Positions 32,481 to 40,382 of a DNA stretch of 42,003 nucleotides are shown piece by piece (within the stretch, counting starts at the first letter, position 1; each line of letters begins with the position of its first letter). Origin of the DNA: Bacteroidia bacterium (GTDB lineage Bacteria; Bacteroidota; Bacteroidia; 2-12-FULL-35-15); assembly GCA_016786925.1 (NCBI GenBank), contig JAEUTU010000042.1, positions 1-42,003 on the forward strand. Reading direction: 5' to 3'. A program made the translations under genes and the position numbers. Below the pieces are notes generated by a model. The model was not told the DNA's origin. It saw nothing but the letters and a program-made list of their open reading frames with translations, and ran no database searches.

Positions 32481-33405
32481 ATATTCGATCATTGCGATCA
32501 TCGCTATTTTGGTGATCTATGCGTGTGGCGGTCCGGGCGGAAAGCCTCAACCTACCGATACACCTACCTCCGGAGAGGTAAATGTGGTAGTGGACGAATC
32601 ATTTACCCGTTTGTTCGACACACAGGTATATACTTTTCAGTCGATCTATCCGAATGCAAAAATACATACGAAATTTGCTGCTGAAAAAGAAGCACTTGAT
32701 CTGATGATCAACGATTCATGCAAAGTAGTGGTGATGTGCCGTGATCTGACGGATAGCGAACGCAAACAGTTTGAAGTAAAGAACATCTTCCCGAAATCAA
32801 CCAAGATCGCAGAAGATGCTATTGCAATCATTGTAAATCCGGAAAATCCTGATTCATTATTGACAGCGGATCGTATCAAGTCGGTTTTGTTGGGAACCGA
32901 TTCACTTTGGAACCAGTTGAATCCTGCATCGACATACGGTAAGATCAATGCAGTATTTGACAATAGCGGATCTGCAAACGCCAGATACATGCAAGACACA
33001 CTATTGGGCGGAAAAGCATTTGGAAAGAACGTTTTTGCTGTAAATTCTAATCCGGAAGTGATTGATTATGTGAGTAAAAATAAGAGCGCTATTGGATTTT
33101 TAAGCGTAAATTGGATCAGTGATCTGGATGATCCACGCGTTCAGGAATTTTTAAAAACAGTAAAGGTTTTAAGAATTGCTAAAACAGAAGGCGCTGCAGG
33201 CTATAAACCTTATCAGGCCTATATTAAAACGAAAGATTACCCTTTTACAAGGGATGTATATATGATCAACCGTCAAACACGTGCCGGACTTGGCATGGGC
33301 TTTGTTTCATTTGTGGCAGGCGACAAAGGTCAGCTCATGATCCTAAAAGCCGGATTGATCCCTGCGATCGCTCCTGTGAGAATGGTGCAGGTAAATATGG
33401 AATAG
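32461..33405 (+). CDS. PstS-like substrate-binding lipoprotein
   Basis: A 314-residue exported lipoprotein: the signal peptide ends in LVIYAC, with C22 as the lipidated residue, followed by a Gly/Pro linker. The mature part is a periplasmic-binding fold of the PstS type: VNVVVDESFTRLF, a middle segment (VVVMCRDLTDSER, DAIAIIVNPENPDSLLT), NSGSANARYMQDTLL, which resembles the phosphate-binding loop region, and SKNKSAIGFLSVNWISD. The usual partner genes pstC, pstA and pstB are absent. It is instead the seventh gene of the Ton operon, overlapping the small membrane protein by 20 bases. Whether it binds phosphate or another ligand, and whether it feeds a transporter at all, is open. Confidence 0.82.
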   Translation: MQKQLNKYSIIAIIAILVIYACGGPGGKPQPTDTPTSGEVNVVVDESFTRLFDTQVYTFQSIYPNAKIHTKFAAEKEALDLMINDSCKVVVMCRDLTDSERKQFEVKNIFPKSTKIAEDAIAIIVNPENPDSLLTADRIKSVLLGTDSLWNQLNPASTYGKINAVFDNSGSANARYMQDTLLGGKAFGKNVFAVNSNPEVIDYVSKNKSAIGFLSVNWISDLDDPRVQEFLKTVKVLRIAKTEGAAGYKPYQAYIKTKDYPFTRDVYMINRQTRAGLGMGFVSFVAGDKGQLMILKAGLIPAIAPVRMVQVNME

Positions 33406-33435
33406 TATTTGAATAGTAAAGTAAAAAACACAATT

Positions 33436-35022
33436 ATGAACAGAATTAAATTATCAATTGTAGCATTTGTTTTGGCTTCATCTTCAATGATGGCTCAAAC
33501 TTTACAAGATGCTATCAAATTAACCAACAACGAACAGTTTGATAAGGCTGATGCAGCTTTTAAAGCATTGATCGCTAATCAGGCAAATAACGGAGAATAT
33601 CTGTTTTATTACGGAGAAAATTTCTTTAAGAATGAGCGTCCTGAAAAGGCCTTGGAACAATATAAAAAGGCTGTTGAAGTAAACGCTACTAGCCCTTTTG
33701 GGTATATTGGTTTAGGAAAGATCGAATGGTACAGCGGAAAACAAGCAGAAGCGAAAGCGAATTTCTTTAAAGCACAAACATTAGCGGGTGGCAAAAATGC
33801 AACTGTTCTGATGAAAATAGCTGAGGTGTACACACAAGCTGAAACAAAAAATTTAGCGGATGCTACTACATTGTTGACTCAAGCTGCTAAGTTGGAGCCT
33901 AAAAATCCGGAAGTGTTCATTTTAACAGGTGACGTATTCTTGGAGCAAAATGATGGAACCAATGCTGTAAATAATTACGAAAAAGCTGGTGCCTTAGATC
34001 CAAAATCAGTAAGAGCGATCTTACGCCAAGGTCAGGTTTGGAACCGCGCAAAGAACTATACATTAGCGATCGATACGTACAAAAAAGCAAAGAATATCGA
34101 TTCATCTTTTGCTCCTGCTTATCGTGAAATGGCGGAGATCTATTTACGTGCAGGTCAGTATGGAAATGCTGCTTACAACGCTAAACGTTATTTAGATATC
34201 AATAATGATTGCGATGCTCGCGGACGTTATGCCGGAATCTTGTTCGAAGCAAAGAACTTTAAAGAATCTATCGTTGCAGCACAGGAAGCTCAAAAATGTG
34301 CTCCAGAGAATGTTTACTTATATCGTTATTTAGCATTTTCTCAATGTGAAGCAGCTGATTATACGAACGGTTTAGTAAACAGCGATGCTTTCTTTGCGAA
34401 AGCAACACCTGAAACGAAGATAGTGCCTAAGGATTATGAATACCGTGCAAAGTTGTTATCTAAGAACGGAAAAGATTCATTAGCTGTAATTGAGTACAAA
34501 AAAGCAATGGAATTGCAACCTGATAAAGTGGAGTTGAACGCTGATCTTGCAAATGCGTATATCAAATTAAAGAAATATGCTGAAGCAATTGAAGCCTACA
34601 AAACGAAGATCGCTAAAACAAAAGCAAACTCGAACGATTACTTTGGAATTGGCCGTGCTTATTATTACAATAAAGATTTCGTGAATGCTGATTCCTCTTT
34701 TGCACAGATCGTGAAAGCTCAACCAGAATTGCCTTTGGGTTATTTCTGGAGAGCAAAAGCAAATGTGCAGCAAGATCTTAAAAACGAAAAATGGTTAGCA
34801 AAACCATATTACGAAATGTATATCAGTAAAGTAAAGCTTGAGGATGTAGAGAAAAACAAAAAAGATCTGATCGAAGCATATACCTATATGGGTGTTTACT
34901 ACATGAATACAAAGGATTTCTGTACTGCGAAAACAAACTTCAAAAAAGTAGCGGAGTTTGATCCGGCAAATAAAAATGCAAAAACGTTTTTAGACAGTGC
35001 TGAAGCTAAGAAATGTCCTTAA
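33436..35022 (+). CDS. Exported TPR repeat protein
   Basis: The start is the ATG at 33436 (MNRIKLSIVAFVLASSSMMAQ), a signal peptide; an upstream in-frame TTG at 33409 is not needed. The protein has 528 residues and consists of about ten tetratricopeptide repeats, for example YFYGENFFKNERPEKALEQYKKAVEV in outline, GYIGLGKIEWYSGKQAEAKANF, VFILTGDVFLEQNDGTNAVNNYEKA and LADINAYIKLKK-like units near the end. There is no enzymatic domain, transmembrane segment or sorting domain, so it is probably a periplasmic scaffold. It is the last gene of the Ton operon, 30 bases after the lipoprotein gene and just before a strong terminator. What it binds is unknown; a role beside the Ton motor or lipoprotein is inferred from position only. 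Confidence 0.87.
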   Translation: MNRIKLSIVAFVLASSSMMAQTLQDAIKLTNNEQFDKADAAFKALIANQANNGEYLFYYGENFFKNERPEKALEQYKKAVEVNATSPFGYIGLGKIEWYSGKQAEAKANFFKAQTLAGGKNATVLMKIAEVYTQAETKNLADATTLLTQAAKLEPKNPEVFILTGDVFLEQNDGTNAVNNYEKAGALDPKSVRAILRQGQVWNRAKNYTLAIDTYKKAKNIDSSFAPAYREMAEIYLRAGQYGNAAYNAKRYLDINNDCDARGRYAGILFEAKNFKESIVAAQEAQKCAPENVYLYRYLAFSQCEAADYTNGLVNSDAFFAKATPETKIVPKDYEYRAKLLSKNGKDSLAVIEYKKAMELQPDKVELNADLANAYIKLKKYAEAIEAYKTKIAKTKANSNDYFGIGRAYYYNKDFVNADSSFAQIVKAQPELPLGYFWRAKANVQQDLKNEKWLAKPYYEMYISKVKLEDVEKNKKDLIEAYTYMGVYYMNTKDFCTAKTNFKKVAEFDPANKNAKTFLDSAEAKKCP

Positions 35023-35044
35023 TAAGAACTCAAATTCATTAACA

Positions 35045-35078
35045 AAAAAGGCTCGATCAATTCGAGCCTTTTTATTTT
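35045..35078. terminator. Bidirectional terminator between convergent operons
   Basis: AAAAAGGCTCGA (35045-35056), loop TCAAT, and TCGAGCCTTTTT (35062-35073) form a perfect 12-bp stem flanked by A on one side and T on the other, followed by ATTTTTA. It lies between the stops of the Ton operon (35022) and the ACMSD gene (35078) and can end both. Confidence 0.92.
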
Positions 35079-36097
35079 TATAAGAACATATCTTTTTTCA
35101 GATTCAACCACTCCAGCGCGGAGCCATGAAGCAATAATTCTTTTACATCCTTTTCATAAGGCATTTCACGGATCAATTTACCGGGTTCTAATTCTCCTAA
35201 TGGGAAAGGATAATCGGTTCCTAAAGCAACACGATTAGCACCAAACATACCCACCACATAATCCAGCATTTGGTCATCGTGTACCAAGCTATCGATCCAG
35301 AATTTACCTAAGTATTCTTTCGGATTAATTGGATTGTCGATCGCTACCAGGTCGGGACGGCAATTAAAACCATGTTCGATACGACCAATAGTAGCAGGGA
35401 AGGAGCCACCACCATGTGCAAAAGCAATGCGCAGGTTAGGTAATCGTTCCATTACACCTCCAAAGATCAAGGAGCAGGCAGCGCGCGATGTTTCCGCAGG
35501 CATCCCCACCAGCCATGGTAACCAGTATTTTTGCATGTTTTGTTCGCCCATCATTTCCCATGGATGAATGAAAACAGCCATTCCTAATTCTTCACAGGCT
35601 TTGAAGACCTCAAAGTATTTTTCTTCGTTCAGGTTTTCCTGATTGATATTCGTTCCAATTTGTACCCCTACCAAGCCGATCTTTTTGCAACGCTCCAACT
35701 CTTTTATTGCCAGTTGAGGTGCTTGCATAGGAATGGTTCCTAAGCCGATAAAACGTTTTGGATAACGCTGAACAATATCTGCAATATGATCATTCAGGAA
35801 CATGGATAAGTTCAAACAGTCTTCCGGCTTTGCCCAATAGCTGAACATAACGGGAACAGTGGACAATACTTGTACATCCACATGGTGATGATCACATTCA
35901 TGCATGCGCTTTTCAGCGCTCCAGCAATTGTCTTCGATCTCTCTGAAAAACTTTCCATCATCGCGGATCATTTTAGCACAACAAGGTTTGTGATGATCCA
36001 GTTGAATGAATCCACCATAACCAAATTTTTCTTTCCAGTTTGGAATGTTCTCCGGAAGAATATGCGTGTGTATATCGATGGTAAGTATCTTGCCCAT
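35078..36097 (-). CDS. 2-amino-3-carboxymuconate-6-semialdehyde decarboxylase (ACMSD)
   Basis: A 339-residue amidohydrolase-superfamily enzyme that decarboxylates 2-amino-3-carboxymuconate semialdehyde in the kynurenine branch of tryptophan degradation, diverting it from quinolinate and NAD synthesis. The zinc ligands are H10 and H12 (DIHTHILP), H178 (FIHPW) and D295 (LGTDYPFPLGELEPG); H228 in FAHGGGSFP is the catalytic-histidine position. Long stretches match the animal enzyme as I know it: FGYGGFIQLDHH, STVPVMFSYWAKPED, GLGTIPMQAP and KYWLPWLVGMPAET. It starts four bases after the gmk stop, so it is translated from the yicC-gmk unit. No other kynurenine-pathway gene is in the window. Confidence 0.92.
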   Translation of the reverse strand: MGKILTIDIHTHILPENIPNWKEKFGYGGFIQLDHHKPCCAKMIRDDGKFFREIEDNCWSAEKRMHECDHHHVDVQVLSTVPVMFSYWAKPEDCLNLSMFLNDHIADIVQRYPKRFIGLGTIPMQAPQLAIKELERCKKIGLVGVQIGTNINQENLNEEKYFEVFKACEELGMAVFIHPWEMMGEQNMQKYWLPWLVGMPAETSRAACSLIFGGVMERLPNLRIAFAHGGGSFPATIGRIEHGFNCRPDLVAIDNPINPKEYLGKFWIDSLVHDDQMLDYVVGMFGANRVALGTDYPFPLGELEPGKLIREMPYEKDVKELLLHGSALEWLNLKKDMFL

Positions 36098-36101
36098 AAT
36101 G

Positions 36102-36665
36102 TTATTTTAAAAATTCTTCAACCGTTTTTTCTGCTTCTTCAAATGCATTCTCCAACTTATCATTCAGAATGATCTTATCAAATTGATTCGCTGTTTTTAA
36201 TTCCTGCTCCGCTTTTCCGATACGTCTGGCAATGCTTTCGGCATTTTCTGTTTCTCTTGATCTTAAACGCTTTTCCAAGTGTTCAATACTAGGAGGCATT
36301 ACAAAAATGGCCAATGCTTTTTCTCCGAATTGTTTCTTTAAATTCAATCCTCCGATCACATCTACATCAAAAATAACATGCTTGCCTTTTTTCCAGATGC
36401 GCTCGATCTCAGCGCGCAATGTGCCATAAAAATTATTGGTATATACTTCTTCCCACTCCACAAATTCTCCCTTTTCGATCTTTTCTTTGAATTCATCTAC
36501 GGATAAAAAATAATAATCTTTTCCGTACTCTTCTCCTTTACGCATCTCTCTGCTACAAGCGGACACAGAGAATTCCAGATCAGGAAACACTTTCAATAAG
36601 TGATGTACAATGGTTGTTTTGCCTGCTCCGGATGGGGCTGAAAATATGACCAATTTCCCTTCCAT
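36102..36665 (-). CDS. gmk: Guanylate kinase
   Basis: A 187-residue cytoplasmic enzyme that converts GMP and ATP to GDP and ADP. The P-loop [10 protein letters not shown] is at residues 9-18. The GMP-binding region [23 protein letters not shown] carries the conserved Ser, Arg and Tyr residues, and the lid region [20 protein letters not shown] is typical. Length is normal. Its ATG lies one base after the yicC stop and its stop four bases before ACMSD. The yicC-gmk pairing is common in bacteria. Confidence 0.97.
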   Translation of the reverse strand: MEGKLVIFSAPSGAGKTTIVHHLLKVFPDLEFSVSACSREMRKGEEYGKDYYFLSVDEFKEKIEKGEFVEWEEVYTNNFYGTLRAEIERIWKKGKHVIFDVDVIGGLNLKKQFGEKALAIFVMPPSIEHLEKRLRSRETENAESIARRIGKAEQELKTANQFDKIILNDKLENAFEEAEKTVEEFLK

Positions 36666-36666
36666 A

Positions 36667-37545
36667 TTACAATACGTTCAAAAGTTGTTCTTTTACTTTT
36701 TCTAATTCATCTTTCATTTGAACTACCAATTTTTGAATACCGGCATCATTTGCTTTTGATCCAATGGTGTTGATCTCACGACCGATCTCTTGGGAAATAA
36801 ACCCAAGCTTTCTGCCGCTGGCAGGCTCTTTCATCGTTTCGTTGAAATAATCTAAATGCGTTTTTAATCGTAATTTCTCTTCAGTAATATCCAATTTCTC
36901 GATGTAATAGATCAATTCCTGTTCAAATCTGTTTTGATCGATCTTGTTGAGGTCGATCACTTCTTCTAAATTATTTTTAATTCTTTTTTTGATGTTGTCA
37001 ACGCGGGTATTATCAAGGCTTAATACTTCGTTCAATAATTTTCCGATGATCCCGATTCTATTCTGAAATTCTTTTTCTAATGTTTTTCCTTCATCGTCTC
37101 TGAACTTTTGAAATGCTTCTATGGCTTTGTTAACAGCCTCTTTCACTTGATTCCATTCAGTTTCATCCAATTCTACAGTTTCTTTTTCAGCTTTTAATAC
37201 ATCAGGCATTTTTACGACTAAGGAAAGCAAGTTTTCTTCTTTCTCATTGAGCTCTTGCGACAATGACCGTAGTTCGTTGTAATACGCTTTTGCTAAATTT
37301 TTATTGAGTGTTGTTGGAACTGTTTCCTGTGTGCTTTCGGTGTAAACACTCACATCCACTTTTCCTCTTTCCAATTGTTTGGAAAGTTCGGTTCTTAATT
37401 CCAATTCTTTTTCTTTGTATAAATAGGGAATACGAAGATTAAGATCAAGTTGTTTACTGTTGAGTGAGCGTATTTCAACGGTGATCTTTTTGCCGGGAAT
37501 TTCATTTACAGCTTTCCCGAAGCCTGTCATCGACTTAAAACTCAT
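36667..37545 (-). CDS. yicC: YicC family endoribonuclease
   Basis: A 292-residue protein with the diagnostic N-terminus [12 protein letters not shown] and [17 protein letters not shown], and the C-terminal DUF1732 block ending [33 protein letters not shown] (read in outline), with [10 protein letters not shown] before it. E. coli YicC is an endoribonuclease that acts on small RNA RyhB; the role in this phylum is not established. The middle is helical and rich in Glu and Lys. It is the first gene of the yicC-gmk-ACMSD unit, with a -7-like box 20 bases upstream of its ATG. Confidence 0.95.
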   Translation of the reverse strand: MSFKSMTGFGKAVNEIPGKKITVEIRSLNSKQLDLNLRIPYLYKEKELELRTELSKQLERGKVDVSVYTESTQETVPTTLNKNLAKAYYNELRSLSQELNEKEENLLSLVVKMPDVLKAEKETVELDETEWNQVKEAVNKAIEAFQKFRDDEGKTLEKEFQNRIGIIGKLLNEVLSLDNTRVDNIKKRIKNNLEEVIDLNKIDQNRFEQELIYYIEKLDITEEKLRLKTHLDYFNETMKEPASGRKLGFISQEIGREINTIGSKANDAGIQKLVVQMKDELEKVKEQLLNVL

Positions 37546-37564
37546 TGCATAAATGATTAGATAA

Positions 37565-37572
37565 CAAATGTA
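37565..37572 (-). promoter_or_regulatory. Predicted -7 element of the yicC-gmk-ACMSD unit
   Basis: Read on the minus strand this is TACATTTG, an exact match to TAnnTTTG, in the 43-base spacer between the EamA stop and the yicC ATG. No clear -33 TTG is found; a CTG sits 21 bases upstream. The box would separate the yicC unit from the pyk unit. Confidence 0.42.
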
Positions 37573-37588
37573 CTATTTTTTGTGCAAG

Positions 37589-38509
37589 CTATTCAGGCTG
37601 TTCCTTACTTTTCGGCAGGCTTTTTTTGAAAGGCATACTTACGAGGTACACACCAAAAATAATGAGTACTCCGGCAGTTAGTTTACGCAGGTCAAGTTCA
37701 TCATTTTTGTAATAAAGAATGGCGATAAGCGAAGCTAAAAAGGGTTGCAAATAAATGTAAATACTTACCACCGATGGACTTAATGCTCTTAGCGCATAGG
37801 TATTTAAAATGTAGGCAAAGAAGGTGGTAGCAAGCACTACAAATAATACATCTTTCCAGATGTGTGGAGTGAAGGTTTCCCATTGGATAGAATTAAACTC
37901 ATTGAATCCAAAGGGAAGAACATACAAGAAGCCAAACAAAAACACCCATTTTACTACAGTAAAGGTGTTGTACTTCTGCATCAAGGGTTTTACCAAAACA
38001 ACATACATTGCCCAGGAAACGGAATTGATCAGGATAAGCATATCGCCAAATAAAGTATCGGAGCCGAGTGCAAAATCTTTTCCATACAAGAGCATTATCA
38101 AGGCGCCAACAATCCCTATAAGAATACCTGATATTTTTTGAAAGGAAATTTTTTCTTTTAAAAACACAGCTGCTATGATCATCACAATGATAGGATTAGA
38201 GGTCATGATGATGGCCCCATTGATGGGTTTAGTTAAACTGAGCCCTTTCAAAAAAAGAAGCTGATTTAACGCCACTCCAAAAACAGCTAAAAGTGCCATT
38301 CTAGGAAGATCTTTTTTATCTACTTTCTCTTTGATGAAAAATGTTCCAACGATCCAAAACAGCGCAAGAGCGCCACCCACACGCATGAGCACAAAAGCAA
38401 AAGGCTGAACAAATGTAGGCATCACCTCTTTCGCAATGGAGAAGTTGGCAGCATAGATAATGTTAACGATTATCAATGCCAAGTGTGCTTGCAGTGTTTT
38501 GTTTTTCAC
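37589..38509 (-). CDS. EamA/DMT family transporter
   Basis: A 306-residue inner-membrane protein with ten predicted transmembrane helices arranged as two EamA repeats (about 8-135 and 150-290). The start is GTG at 38509, whose G is the last base of the upstream TAG stop (TAGTG), which indicates coupled translation. Repeat 1 holds IVNIIYAANFSIAKEVMP and ends with IIMTSNPIIVMIIAAVFLKEKIS; repeat 2 begins with DMLILINSVSWAMYVVLVKPL and ends with SVVSIYIYLQPFLASLIAILYY. Members export metabolites or amino acids; the substrate cannot be predicted. It is the last gene of the pyk unit. Confidence 0.93.
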   Translation of the reverse strand: MKNKTLQAHLALIIVNIIYAANFSIAKEVMPTFVQPFAFVLMRVGGALALFWIVGTFFIKEKVDKKDLPRMALLAVFGVALNQLLFLKGLSLTKPINGAIIMTSNPIIVMIIAAVFLKEKISFQKISGILIGIVGALIMLLYGKDFALGSDTLFGDMLILINSVSWAMYVVLVKPLMQKYNTFTVVKWVFLFGFLYVLPFGFNEFNSIQWETFTPHIWKDVLFVVLATTFFAYILNTYALRALSPSVVSIYIYLQPFLASLIAILYYKNDELDLRKLTAGVLIIFGVYLVSMPFKKSLPKSKEQPE

Positions 38510-38859
38510 TATAGTTCGGATTTAACTGCAGCAATAGTGTTTTTGGAGTTACCAACAAATATTTTGTTGTTCACAATAATGACCGGTCTTTTCAGAAAAG
38601 TATATTCTTCCAGAATGTATTTTTTGTAATCATCTTCTGTTAAAGTCATTTTGTCTAAGCCTAAAGCTCTGTATTTCATGGCAACACGACTGAATAGAGC
38701 CTCATAGCTTCCGGCCATTTTTTTCATTTCAGCAAGTTGTGCAGCGGTGATCTTTTCGGTTTTGATATCTTGAAATTCAAACTTCTTTTCTTTTAGTCCT
38801 AACTCGTTGATGATACGAACGCAAGTAGAGCAGGAGCTTAAGTGGTATATTTTTTTCAT
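38509..38859 (-). CDS. ArsC/Spx family thioredoxin-fold protein
   Basis: A 116-residue protein of the ArsC/Spx/YffB family. A CxxC motif (C10-S-T-C13) follows the first strand KKIYHLSSCSTC, and the C-terminal part TFLKRPVIIVNNKIFVGNSK is the family's conserved cis-proline region, including the RP that precedes the final strands. Length is normal. Classical ArsC reduces arsenate using one cysteine; Spx binds RNA polymerase; many family members have no proven role. No ars operon genes are nearby, so arsenate resistance is not supported. Its start overlaps the preceding stop by four bases (ATGA) and its stop shares a base with the EamA start. Confidence 0.87.
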   Translation of the reverse strand: MKKIYHLSSCSTCVRIINELGLKEKKFEFQDIKTEKITAAQLAEMKKMAGSYEALFSRVAMKYRALGLDKMTLTEDDYKKYILEEYTFLKRPVIIVNNKIFVGNSKNTIAAVKSEL

Positions 38860-39326
38860 TGTTCTATTTGACTTTTATAATATTCTTTTGTCCAATTAGT
38901 AGTATAAAAAACGATGGTTGTGCAATTCTCTTTCTTTGTATTCTCCAGCCGCATCACTTGAAATCGATTATATTTTGAAAAGTATTCACCATTTTTCGAT
39001 CGTTTCCATTTGTAATATTTATCGTTTAAAAATTCATTGAAATGCTTTTGTGAGCAATCGCCACAAGAGTATTTGAATTGAGATTCCTCACAAATGCTAT
39101 CCTCATTGAATTTAAATGAACAGCTGATCGTTTCAAATCCTGTGATCATGACCGTTAGAACTCCGGAAGAATCCTTGATGGAAACACTGTACTTTGTATT
39201 TTTCTTAGACAGATCATTGAATTGCTCAATGATATCTTTTTTCTCTAAAAACAAATAGTTATCAAAGCTCTGCGCATACGAAGCTGAACCAAGTATTAAG
39301 AAGCATGCGAAAAAAAGTGACTTCAT
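38856..39326 (-). CDS. Small exported protein of unknown function
   Basis: A 156-residue protein with a signal peptide (MKSLFFACFLILGSASYAQ) and a mature part of mixed strands and helices that I do not recognise. Four cysteines cluster in the middle (ISCSFKFNEDSICEESQF, then YSCGDCSQKH), followed by an aromatic and basic stretch (DKYYKWKRSKNGEYFSKYNR). One further cysteine is near the end. It starts on the last base of the M42 peptidase stop (TAATG) and overlaps the ArsC-like gene by four bases, so it is tightly embedded in the pyk unit. Probably periplasmic. Confidence 0.78.
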   Translation of the reverse strand: MKSLFFACFLILGSASYAQSFDNYLFLEKKDIIEQFNDLSKKNTKYSVSIKDSSGVLTVMITGFETISCSFKFNEDSICEESQFKYSCGDCSQKHFNEFLNDKYYKWKRSKNGEYFSKYNRFQVMRLENTKKENCTTIVFYTTNWTKEYYKSQIEQ

Positions 39327-40372
39327 TATTTAAAACTCCAGTCGTATTTATCCAGATCCTGAATACAATGTTTTAACAGATCAATACTTGCTCTGATATC
39401 TGATTTGTCAGCCATTTCAATAACCTGATGGATGTGGCGCGTAGGAATTGAGATAGCACCCGAAATGGCTCCTCCCGGATTCATTCGTTGTACAGCGGCC
39501 GTATCTGTTCCTCCTGCAGGAAGAATTTCTGTCTGGTATTTGATCTTGTGTTTTTCGGCTGTTTGTTTCATGAATTTCACCATGCGGTAATCGCAAATGG
39601 TAGAAGCATCCATGATCTTTACAGCTACACCATCACCTAATTTGGTGACCATTTCGTATGCTTTTGCACCGGGCACATCAAATGCGATGGTTGTATCCAA
39701 TCCGAATCCAAAGTCGGGAGAGATCTGCAATGCAGATGCGTTTGCTCCACGAATACCTACTTCTTCTTGAACAGTAAATACAGCATACACATCATAAGGA
39801 GATGTTTTTAATTCACGTAATGTTTCAATTAAAATAAAAACCGAAACACGGTTGTCGATCGATTTACAATTTACACAATTGCCCATTTCGATCAGTTCGC
39901 GCTGACGGGTAACAGTATCACCAACGCTTACGATCTTTTCTACTTCTTTTTTACTTAATCCAAGATCAATAAAATAATCGGAGATCGGAACCACTTTTTC
40001 ACGTTCAGCAGGACTCATCATGTGAATAGGTTTGGATCCCATCACACCGATAATGTCTTTTTTCCCATGTACGATCACACGTTGTGCAGTCAATGTTTTC
40101 GGGTCAAAACCACCAAGGGGAATGAATCTTAAAAATCCATTCTCATCAATATGAGTCACAATAAAACCGATCTCATCCATGTGAGCAGCGATCATTACTT
40201 TTTTGTCTTTCTTTCCTTTTTTGAAAGCAGTAACATTGCCCATATTATCAACAGAAACGGAGTCTGCTAATTTTTTTACTTCGCGTAATACTACTTCTCT
40301 TATGCGCTGTTCATGACCCGGTGCACCGGCTACTTCACAGATCTCTTTTAATAGTTTAATATTGATGCTCAT
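39326..40372 (-). CDS. M42 family metallopeptidase (glutamyl aminopeptidase/endoglucanase-like)
   Basis: I chose the ATG at 40372 (MSINIKLLKEICEVAGAPG), 348 residues, ten bases after the pyk stop; an ATG at 40390 would overlap pyk by eight bases. The two-metal site is visible: AAHMDEIGF, NCKSIDNRV, TVQEEVGIRGA with the catalytic glutamate pair, LDTTIAFD, and PTRHIHQVIE. M42 enzymes are cytoplasmic, dodecameric (TET-like) aminopeptidases that degrade peptides; the preferred residue cannot be predicted. Members are often misnamed cellulases. The gene lies between pyk and a small exported protein. Confidence 0.94.
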   Translation of the reverse strand: MSINIKLLKEICEVAGAPGHEQRIREVVLREVKKLADSVSVDNMGNVTAFKKGKKDKKVMIAAHMDEIGFIVTHIDENGFLRFIPLGGFDPKTLTAQRVIVHGKKDIIGVMGSKPIHMMSPAEREKVVPISDYFIDLGLSKKEVEKIVSVGDTVTRQRELIEMGNCVNCKSIDNRVSVFILIETLRELKTSPYDVYAVFTVQEEVGIRGANASALQISPDFGFGLDTTIAFDVPGAKAYEMVTKLGDGVAVKIMDASTICDYRMVKFMKQTAEKHKIKYQTEILPAGGTDTAAVQRMNPGGAISGAISIPTRHIHQVIEMADKSDIRASIDLLKHCIQDLDKYDWSFK

Positions 40373-40382
40373 GTGTTTCTTT

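Noticed and set aside
36102..39326. Arsenic resistance locus suggested by the ArsC-like gene
   Set aside because: No arsR, arsB/acr3 or arsA neighbour; the gene is embedded in a metabolic run and the family is functionally broad.
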